A DNA stretch of 64,000 nt from positions 62,001 to 126,000 of the forward strand of contig NZ_CP146244.1 of assembly GCF_037039395.1 (NCBI RefSeq). Reading direction: 5' to 3'. The position numbers and the translations under genes are program-made. Shown piece after piece: positions 42,902 through 49,107 of the stretch. Numbering within the stretch: the stretch's first letter is position 1; every line of letters begins with the position of its first letter. The stretch comes from Agrobacterium vitis (GTDB taxonomy: Bacteria > Pseudomonadota > Alphaproteobacteria > Rhizobiales > Rhizobiaceae). The notes below the pieces were generated by a model. The model saw only the letters and a list, made by a program, of their open reading frames with translations, did not search any database and was not told the origin of the DNA.

Positions 42902-42957
42902 AAGATGGTTGCATGTCCCCGCAACCATCTTTACTTGCTCGGGCAGCAAGTAAAGAT
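42902..42957. repeat. Two overlapping inverted repeats at the island end
   Basis: The first is AAGATGGTTGC (42902-42912), loop ATGTCCCC, GCAACCATCTT (42921-42931). The second is ATCTTTACTTGCT (42927-42939), loop CGGGC, AGCAAGTAAAGAT (42945-42957). They share five bases, so the two hairpins exclude each other if transcribed. CCCCGCAACCA at 42917-42927 is also a second short copy of the tRNA end found at 42961-42978. Recombinase core or arm sites are the likeliest role. Confidence 0.75.
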
Positions 42958-42960
42958 TAG

Positions 42961-42978
42961 ATCCTGCCCCCGCAACCA
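42961..42978 (+). other. Candidate attachment site: 3' end of tRNA(fMet)
   Basis: ATCCTGCCCCCGCAACCA equals the last 18 bases, including encoded CCA, of the alphaproteobacterial initiator tRNA as I remember it. The preceding bases (TAAAGATTAG) do not continue the T-loop, so only the tail is present. Integrases that target tRNA genes leave exactly such a 3' fragment at the far end of the inserted DNA. As the fragment reads on the plus strand, the element lies to its left, and the whole tRNA gene should be at the left end outside the window. Confidence 0.6.
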
Positions 42979-43010
42979 ATCCCCCGCTATACCAACCCTG
43001 CTATAACATC

Positions 43011-43032
43011 AAAGCCCCCAACGGGGCTTTTT
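43011..43032 (+). terminator. Intrinsic terminator downstream of the tRNA remnant
   Basis: AAAGCCCC (43011-43018), loop CAAC, GGGGCTTT (43023-43030) followed by TT forms an eight-pair stem with a T-run. It lies 33 bases after the tRNA-end sequence, the place expected for the original tRNA terminator. The A-run on the other side would let it also work for leftward transcription. Confidence 0.75.
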
Positions 43033-43247
43033 GGCGTTCGAAAATCTCACAAAAACGCCTCTGGAAGTCATGCTCGTGGAACACTTCACGCGCAGTGCCG
43101 CTCGCAAACCAATAGCATGAAAGCCGTGCCGCATATGATGAGTAGCGCAGCAGGCCAATTCCAGGCGCCTTTCGCTAAACTGCAAGGGAACGGGCTGCTC
43201 GCACATATGTCCAATGAGCGGATGACGATAGCGGATGGCGGCGTAAC
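43033..43247. other. Gap after the terminator, before ldh
   Basis: About 215 bases with no recognisable gene, between the tRNA terminator and the end of the leftward ldh gene. No repeat or RNA was seen. It is the first resident DNA beyond the proposed island boundary. Confidence 0.4.
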
Positions 43248-44276
43248 TTAAGTCAAATGGGCTGCACCAAATCCGGGATGCTTCACAAACTCACAAATTG
43301 TTTCATAGACTGATCGTCGCATCCTCAATCGCGCCGATGGTATGTGTCCAGGCTTGGATCCGCTGGTGCCGGGTATGAAGACGCCGGCGTTTGCCAGGCG
43401 GTCCGTTTGCTTGCGGGCGCGGGCAATACGGTTGTCTTCGGGTGTGCCTGGCATCATGGCGAGGATCGTCAGGCCCACGGCGGGGCGGGCGCTTCCGGAG
43501 CGGAAATCCGGTGTGTCTAGCGACCACGATCCGCCAGAAAGGCCGGCGGAAAGCATCTCAACAAGCAGGGCGATGTTTGCGCCCTTGCGACCACCGAAAG
43601 GAAGCAGCGCGCCCTCCAGCGCCTTTTTAGGATTGTCAGTATCGACGCCGCTGTCGTCCACCGCCCAGCCTATGGGAATGGGTTTTCCTTCGGCGGCTGC
43701 GGCGACGATGTTGACATAGGCTGTCGCGCTGGAAGCCTGATCTATAATCAAAGGCAACGATCCGTCGCCGAGTGGAAAGCCGAATGCCATCGGATTTGTG
43801 CTGTAGACGGCGGGGCCGCCGGGCTTTGATACGACCATGGCGTTGGCGTTCGTCACAGCAAACCCGACAAGTCCGTCTGCTGCGAGGCGGCGCACATAAT
43901 AGCCGAGTTCGCCGGTCGTATAGCTGTTTGTCTGAGTGAAGATAGCGATGCCGAAACTGCGTGCCGCTTCGACAAGCTCTTTAAAGAAAAGATCGAATCC
44001 AAGTTGCGCAATGCCGCCATCGGCGTCGGAGGTGAGCATGGCAGGCAAGGGGTGCGTCAGCCTCGGTGCGGGCGTATTATTGATGCGCCCGTCGCGGTAG
44101 CTGTTAAGGTAATCCACCATATGTGGAAAGCCAAGCGTTGGCGGGCCGAAACACGCAGCCGACATTGTCGCATCGACGAGGGAGCGGGCGCTTGCCGGGT
44201 CCGCGCCAGCACCGAGGCAGGCCCTGAGCGCCAGATCCTCCGCGTCTTGATGGTCCAGTTCGATCTCGTCTGTCAT
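43248..44276 (-). CDS. Ldh family oxidoreductase (malate/L-lactate dehydrogenase type 2 fold)
   Basis: A 342-residue NAD(P)-dependent oxidoreductase of the Ldh2/MDH2 family. Typical blocks are YYVRRLAADGLVGFAVTNAN, YSTNPMAFGFPLGDGSLPLI, AVDDSGVDTDNPKKALEGAL and PFGGRKGANIALLVEMLSAG. Family members include malate, ureidoglycolate and delta-1-pyrroline-2-carboxylate (or piperideine-2-carboxylate) reductases. Lying after a betaine-type transporter and a ProC-like gene, a cyclic-imine reductase in proline or hydroxyproline betaine breakdown is a reasonable inference. It is the last gene of the leftward cluster, 125 bases after proV. Confidence 0.85.
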   Translation of the reverse strand: MTDEIELDHQDAEDLALRACLGAGADPASARSLVDATMSAACFGPPTLGFPHMVDYLNSYRDGRINNTPAPRLTHPLPAMLTSDADGGIAQLGFDLFFKELVEAARSFGIAIFTQTNSYTTGELGYYVRRLAADGLVGFAVTNANAMVVSKPGGPAVYSTNPMAFGFPLGDGSLPLIIDQASSATAYVNIVAAAAEGKPIPIGWAVDDSGVDTDNPKKALEGALLPFGGRKGANIALLVEMLSAGLSGGSWSLDTPDFRSGSARPAVGLTILAMMPGTPEDNRIARARKQTDRLANAGVFIPGTSGSKPGHIPSARLRMRRSVYETICEFVKHPGFGAAHLT

Positions 44277-44401
44277 GTCAGATGCTCAATCCTGCTTTTC
44301 CGCCTCCCGTTATTCTCCACCACTGCCACGCCGTTTGCAGGTAGGCGCCATGCCGGCGTGGACAGTGGAGACGATCCGCTTCTTCTCGGTTGCCTTCGGG
44401 G

Positions 44402-45481
44402 CTAAACCGCCATGGCCGGCACCACGGCTGGTTCGATTGCCGCCTCATGGTTCACCATGGCAGCGGCGAGTTGCCGGAAGGTAAGGTTGCCGATGGGTTT
44501 GCCAGCGGTATCGACCACGGTGATTTGACCGCCTTCGGGGGCGGAGGCGAGGCTGCGCAACGCATCCTCGATTGTCGTACCCGCGACAACGGTCGTGCCA
44601 ATCCGATCGGATGATACGTGCAACGGGCTCATGACCGCCTCCACATGCACGATGCGGCCGCGGTTCACTTCCTTCACGAAGTTGGCCACATATTCGTCGG
44701 CAGGGCGCAGCACGATATCCTGGCTGGTACCCTGTTGGACGACCTCGCCATCGCGCAGGATGGCGATCTGGTCACCGAGCCTCAGGGCCTCGTCAAGGTC
44801 ATGCGTGATGAAGACGATGGTTTTCTTGATCTCCTTCTGCAGGGTCAGCAAAACGGTCTGCATATCGGTGCGGATCAGCGGATCGAGCGCGGAATAGGCC
44901 TCATCCATCAGAAGGACAGGCGCATCGTTGGCCAGCGCTCGGGCAAGGCCGACACGCTGTTGCATGCCGCCGGAGAGCTGGTTGGGGTATTTTTGCTCAA
45001 ATCCCTTGAGACCGACACGGTCCAGCCAGCGCATGGCCGTTTCGATACTCTTCTGGCGCGGAACGCCTTGGATTTCGAGGCCGAATATCGTGTTGTCCAG
45101 CACGGTGCGGTGCGGTAGCAGCGCGAATTTCTGAAACACCATCGCCGTCTGATGGCGGCGAAACTCTTGCAATTGCGCGGCCGGCATCTGGACCACATCG
45201 ACGCCGTCAACGAGAACCTCGCCTGCGGTGGGATCGATCAGCCGGTTGATGTGACGGATGAGCGTGGATTTTCCGGAGCCGGACAGGCCCATGATCACCT
45301 GGATGCCGCCCGAGGGAATCTCGATATTGATGTCGCGAAGCCCGAGAATGTGGCCGTATTTTTCATTCAACTCGGTCTTGCTCAGGCCGTTCTTGACGGC
45401 CTCGATGTGTGAAGCGCCATTGGGTCCGAAGATCTTGTACAGGTGGCGGATCTTGATGCCGCCGAAGACATGCTCAGCCAT
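44402..45481 (-). CDS. proV: ProV, glycine betaine/proline betaine ABC transporter ATPase
   Basis: A 359-residue ATPase of the ProU/OpuA type. The start at 45481 (MAEHVFGGIKIRHLYKIFGP) overlaps the proW stop by eight bases; the longer frame from 45583 runs inside proW. The ProV-specific lead before the P-loop (GLSKTELNEKYGHILGLRDI) is present, followed by Walker A GLSGSGKST, FALLPHRTV, signature LSGGMQQR and Walker B LLMDEAYSALDP. The C-terminal CBS region (about 260-340: VSSDRIGTTVVAGTTIEDAL, ITVVDTAGKPIGNLTF) may sense ionic strength. It drives uptake through ProW. Confidence 0.92.
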   Translation of the reverse strand: MAEHVFGGIKIRHLYKIFGPNGASHIEAVKNGLSKTELNEKYGHILGLRDINIEIPSGGIQVIMGLSGSGKSTLIRHINRLIDPTAGEVLVDGVDVVQMPAAQLQEFRRHQTAMVFQKFALLPHRTVLDNTIFGLEIQGVPRQKSIETAMRWLDRVGLKGFEQKYPNQLSGGMQQRVGLARALANDAPVLLMDEAYSALDPLIRTDMQTVLLTLQKEIKKTIVFITHDLDEALRLGDQIAILRDGEVVQQGTSQDIVLRPADEYVANFVKEVNRGRIVHVEAVMSPLHVSSDRIGTTVVAGTTIEDALRSLASAPEGGQITVVDTAGKPIGNLTFRQLAAAMVNHEAAIEPAVVPAMAV

Positions 45482-46361
45482 GGACGATCTCCCGGTGCTT
45501 CTGCAGTCGCTTGCCATACGCCTGGCTGACACGGTCAAAGATGATGGCAATGCCGACGATGGCGAGGCCGTTGAAGATGCCAAGCGTGAAGTATTGGTTG
45601 GCGATTGCCTTGAGCACCGGCTGGCCTAAACCTTGCACGCCAATCATCGAAGCGATCACCACCATGGCCAGCGCCATCATGATCGTCTGGTTGATGCCAG
45701 CCATGATGGTGGGCAGGGCAAGCGGCAATTGAACCTTGAACAGCTTTTGCCGGCTGGATGACCCGAATGCGTCCGCAGCCTCCAGAACATCCTTGTCGAC
45801 AAGGCGAATACCAAGGTCGGTCAGCCGGATCATCGGTGGAATGGCATAGATAACCACGGCGATCAGGCCGGGAACCTTGCCGATGCCCAGCAGCATGACG
45901 ACGGGGATCAGATAAACGAAGCTCGGCATGGTCTGCATCACGTCCAGAATGGGGCTGACAACTCTTTGAACGGAGTTGGAGCGCGACATGAGAATGCCGA
46001 TGGGAAGACCGATGGCAATTGAGAGAACCGTGCAGACGAAGATCATCGACACCGTGCGCATGGTGTCATCCCACATGTCGAAATAGCCGATCAACATCAG
46101 GGTCACAAGACAGCCCAGAACGATCTTGACGTTACGGCTGGCAAACCACGCCATGGCCAGGATGATCAAGGTTATGATCGGCCAAGGCGTTTTGGTCATA
46201 AACCGTTCCGCAGCAATGAGAAAATGCTGCAACGGGACAAACAAACCCTCGATCGTATCGCCATAAGCCCGTGTGAACCCGCGAAATCCGTCGTCAATCG
46301 CCTTCTTGAGGTTGCGAAGAGCATCGTCATCCATATGCGGGAATTTATAAAACCATTCCAT
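45474..46361 (-). CDS. proW: ProW, betaine ABC transporter permease
   Basis: A 295-residue permease of the ProU family with about seven hydrophobic segments (IITLIILAMAWFASRNVKIV, VSMIFVCTVLSIAIGLPIGI, MPSFVYLIPVVMLLGIG, MMALAMVVIASMIG). The coupling loop is VDKDVLEAADAFGSSSRQKL followed by FKVQLPLALPTI, which contacts ProV. The soluble N-terminus is short compared with E. coli ProW. It sits between proX and proV on the minus strand. Confidence 0.92.
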   Translation of the reverse strand: MEWFYKFPHMDDDALRNLKKAIDDGFRGFTRAYGDTIEGLFVPLQHFLIAAERFMTKTPWPIITLIILAMAWFASRNVKIVLGCLVTLMLIGYFDMWDDTMRTVSMIFVCTVLSIAIGLPIGILMSRSNSVQRVVSPILDVMQTMPSFVYLIPVVMLLGIGKVPGLIAVVIYAIPPMIRLTDLGIRLVDKDVLEAADAFGSSSRQKLFKVQLPLALPTIMAGINQTIMMALAMVVIASMIGVQGLGQPVLKAIANQYFTLGIFNGLAIVGIAIIFDRVSQAYGKRLQKHREIVHG

Positions 46362-46421
46362 TTCTGTTCCCCTTGTTGAAAGAAGCCGGGCACGTTTTTT
46401 TATTTTACCGGCGCTTAAGAG

Positions 46422-46443
46422 GCGGTGCGCAGAAGCGCACCGC
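46422..46443 (-). promoter_or_regulatory. Intercistronic hairpin between proX and proW
   Basis: A perfect nine-pair stem GCGGTGCGC, loop AGAA, GCGCACCGC lies just after the proX stop in the direction of transcription. It has no T-run. Like the stem at 5276-5301 it follows a binding-protein gene and shares the GCGGTGCGC arm, and probably protects the upstream mRNA to raise ProX over ProW and ProV. Confidence 0.7.
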
Positions 46444-46454
46444 TGAATCGAGGA

Positions 46455-47456
46455 TTAGAGAGCGGCTTCGATTTTCTTGGCTGCTTCCGGCTTGACCCAC
46501 TTGGTCCAAATGGCCTTGTTTTCTTTCAGGAAGTGCTTGGCACCGTCTTCGCCGCTTGCCTGATTGTCTGTCATCCAGGCCATCAGCTTGTTGACGGTCT
46601 CATTGCTCCAGGAGCGTTTCGCCAGGTACTCCATCACATCTGGGCCAGCCTTTTCAGAAAATGGCTTGGCAACCAGGGTAACGATCTTATCGACCGGCCA
46701 TGCATTCGGCTTGGGGTCAGGGCAGCTCTCCACTGTATTGCAGCGCTTCCATTCGGCAGCGTCAGCAGGGACGCCAGCCTCAAGCTTCACCATGGGATAT
46801 TTGCCGAGCAGGGCCGTTGGTGCCCAGTAGTATCCGACCCAGGCTTTCTTGTTTTCGTAAGCTTTGGCGATTGCGCCATCGAGACCGGCAGCAGATCCGG
46901 TATCAACCAGCTTAAAGCCTGCCTTTTCAGCGTTGAACGCTTTGTAGAACTGCGAGGTAACGACAGTACCGCCCCATCCTTGAGGACCGTTGTAGATAGC
47001 GCCCTTCGAGGGATCTTCTGGATCCGGGAACAATTCAGGATGCTTCAGAAGATCAGGGATGGTCTTGATGTCGGGATGGGCATCCGCAAAATATTTGGGA
47101 ATCCACCAGCCCTGATTGCCACCATCTGGCAGGGGAGAGCCGACCTGGACGATCTTGCCTTCTTCCGTGCCTTTCTTGACGACATCCGGCAGCAGATCGA
47201 TCCATGCTTCAGGCGCGATGTCGGGCTGACCTTTTTCAGCCATGGAGGTGATCGTCGGGACAGTGTCGCCGACAGTAATGTCGGCGCTGCAGCCATAACC
47301 TTCATTCAGAATGATCTTGTCGAGATTGGAAAGAACCTCGGCACTCTGCCAGTTCATGCTGGCAATTGTCAGGCTGCCGCACTCGGCGGCATTCGCCAGG
47401 GATGATCCGGCAAGAGCGCTGAAAATGAGGCATGTCGATGCAAGCAAGCTTTTCAT
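46455..47456 (-). CDS. proX: ProX, periplasmic betaine-binding protein
   Basis: A 333-residue OpuAC-type binding protein. The start at 47456 has GAGGG about 10 bases upstream and gives a clean Sec signal peptide (MKSLLASTCLIFSALAGSSL, cleavage after ANA); the longer frame from 47777 overlaps the next gene. Aromatic residues for a quaternary amine cage are plentiful (MNWQSAEV, QGWWIPKYF, NGPQGWGG, VGYYWAP). It delivers glycine betaine, proline betaine or a related compound to ProW/ProV. The adjoining demethylase and ProC-like genes favour a catabolic rather than a purely osmotic role. Confidence 0.92.
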   Translation of the reverse strand: MKSLLASTCLIFSALAGSSLANAAECGSLTIASMNWQSAEVLSNLDKIILNEGYGCSADITVGDTVPTITSMAEKGQPDIAPEAWIDLLPDVVKKGTEEGKIVQVGSPLPDGGNQGWWIPKYFADAHPDIKTIPDLLKHPELFPDPEDPSKGAIYNGPQGWGGTVVTSQFYKAFNAEKAGFKLVDTGSAAGLDGAIAKAYENKKAWVGYYWAPTALLGKYPMVKLEAGVPADAAEWKRCNTVESCPDPKPNAWPVDKIVTLVAKPFSEKAGPDVMEYLAKRSWSNETVNKLMAWMTDNQASGEDGAKHFLKENKAIWTKWVKPEAAKKIEAAL

Positions 47457-47526
47457 TGTCGTTCCCTCTGTTATGCGGCTGATAGTATCGAGGAGCGAGA
47501 CACCGCGCGAACCCGCTCCGACGGCG

Positions 47527-48327
47527 TTAGGAAGCGTCTCCCATCGCCACCGATTTCCTGAGCGCCGCTGCGAGCCCGCGTGCCACCGCAGTATCAAAGC
47601 CAGCGGCGCGCATCTCGTCAATCGCGGCAGCTGTCGTGCCGCGATATTCAAGGAAAGCCTGGACCGTCTCGCCGGGACACTCGCCATGTTGTTCAAGCAG
47701 GCGTCCGGCACCGATGATAAGCATGTTAACGGCGCGCTGTGCAACATCACGATCGAGACCATGCAAAATCGCGTCATCCATCATCGCTTTGGCAAGCAGC
47801 GCCGGAAAGGCCGGTCCTGAACCGGTGAGGCCGGCGAGATAGTCGATCGCCTCCTCCGTCCGTACTTCGTCCTCAACCCCGCAGGCACCGAAGATGGCCC
47901 GCACAACGGTGCGGTCCTCTTCACTCGTGTCGGAAGAGGCAATCCAGGGCGTATAGGATTTGCGAACCTTGGCGGCGGCATTTGGCAGGGAGCGGACCAC
48001 ACGCCTTATCTTATGATATTCGCAAAGTGCGCTTAGCGGAATACCGGTCATGACGGAGATCACGAGCTTGCCTTCGAGATTAATCTTCAGCTCAGGCCAA
48101 TCGGCTGGACGGACCGAGAGAATGATGACATCCGAGCGGTCGGCAAGGGTCTGATTGTCTGAGGTCCAGAAGGCATCGGGGAAGCGGTTCGGGCGCTGTC
48201 TGCGATAGGAGAGCGAAAGGTCTTGAGGCTTGATGATACCGGCATCAAGAACCGCAGCGGCTATCGCGCCGCCGAGCCAGCCCGCACCGCCGATCACCCC
48301 AATCGTGAGTGCCCTGCCTTTGTTCAC
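47527..48327 (-). CDS. Pyrroline-5-carboxylate reductase family protein (ProC-like)
   Basis: A 266-residue NAD(P)-dependent reductase. The Rossmann motif is IGVIGGAGWLGGAIAAAV and the C-terminal ProC signature region is YLAGLTGSGPAFPALLAKAM. MRSLPNAAAK appears here as VRSLPNAAAKV, typical of the family. It starts at a GTG (48327) with AGGAG eight bases upstream, the AGGAG overlapping the tetR stop. Sequence details (WLGG instead of the usual MGG/MA) suggest a paralogue, not the housekeeping enzyme. It may reduce a cyclic imine made during betaine demethylation. Confidence 0.82.
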   Translation of the reverse strand: MNKGRALTIGVIGGAGWLGGAIAAAVLDAGIIKPQDLSLSYRRQRPNRFPDAFWTSDNQTLADRSDVIILSVRPADWPELKINLEGKLVISVMTGIPLSALCEYHKIRRVVRSLPNAAAKVRKSYTPWIASSDTSEEDRTVVRAIFGACGVEDEVRTEEAIDYLAGLTGSGPAFPALLAKAMMDDAILHGLDRDVAQRAVNMLIIGAGRLLEQHGECPGETVQAFLEYRGTTAAAIDEMRAAGFDTAVARGLAAALRKSVAMGDAS

Positions 48328-48332
48328 GCTGC

Positions 48333-48963
48333 CTACTCCTGCTTGTAGCCATGTCGGGCGAAGAAGCGGTCGAGCTCCCTTTGCTGTGGGGTATTACCAG
48401 TGTAAATGGCAATGTATTCAGGAATACGCTTCATGCGAAGCTCAAGGTCTTCGGTGGATTGCATCGAGATGTAGCCGATCTGAACCAGATAGGTCGTTCG
48501 CGCACGAACGTCCGCTGCTTCTTCGCTATAGCCGAACCGTATGAACATGCGGCTGATCGCTTCCACTCTGAGTCTGATCCGCCTGCTGCACCTCCGCCTG
48601 AATGTCCGCTGACTGCAATGCCCAACTGCGAATGGCAAATTCGAACTGCGAGTCGAACAGGTCTTTGTTCAGCCAGCAATCGAAAACGTTCAGCATGGCC
48701 TCGGCAAGCGACTCCGCATAGGCCTCGGTCTGTTTGACGATGTTACCGGTGTTCTTTTCTCTCCATCTCGAGATCAACCCGCTCAGCAATTCCTCGCGGT
48801 CTTTGAAGAACCAATAGAAGCTGGTCCGCGAAAGATTGAGCCGCTTTGCCAACGGAAGAATCTTCACCGAATCCACGCCGGATTCCAGCAGAGACTCATA
48901 AGCCGCCTCAAGCCATCCCTCGTATGAGCCACGCCAGCCGCTGTCATTCGTCGCCTGTTCCAT
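48333..48963 (-). pseudogene. TetR family regulator, frameshifted
   Basis: The N-terminal part from the ATG at 48963 (AGGTGA upstream) is a TetR DNA-binding domain: WLEAAYESLLESGVDSVKIL, LAKRLNLSRTSFYWFFKDRE and ELLSGLI. Translation in that frame ends badly after ADIQAEVQQAD at about 48590. The correct continuation, RVEAISRMFIRFGYSEEAAD to HGYKQE, is in another frame and runs to 48333. One base is missing (or two extra) near 48575-48595. No homopolymer lies there. It is either a genuine inactivation or a sequencing error. An intact version would regulate the divergent cluster and demethylase. Confidence 0.8.
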
Positions 48964-49004
48964 AGATATCACCTAGCAAATTGATAGGGGCGTCGCAAGC
49001 AAAA

Positions 49005-49062
49005 TGTACATATGTGTCCAAATCATGAACCATAGTGTTTTCGATATTGACACAGGTGTACA
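49005..49062. promoter_or_regulatory. Inverted 14-base boxes between tetR and the demethylase gene
   Basis: TGTACA-TAT-GTGTC (49005-49018) and its mirror GACAC-AGG-TGTACA (49049-49062) face each other, 44 bases centre to centre, in the divergent promoter region. Each box also contains a small palindrome (ACATATGT, GTGTACAC). TTGACA at 49047-49052 could be the -35 of the rightward gene. Paired sites of this type fit binding by the adjacent TetR protein. Confidence 0.5.
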
Positions 49063-49107
49063 CTCCCGCTTAGCCTTGCTCAAAATCCTTAAACCGGAGC
49101 CCGTCGC

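Noticed and set aside
42902..42957. CRISPR-like repeats near the island end
   Set aside because: Only two overlapping inverted repeats and one tandem duplication; no regular repeat-spacer series and no cas genes.
42794..42979. A 61-codon minus-strand frame across the att region
   Set aside because: Its internal repetition comes from the DNA repeats; no start context or family supports a protein.
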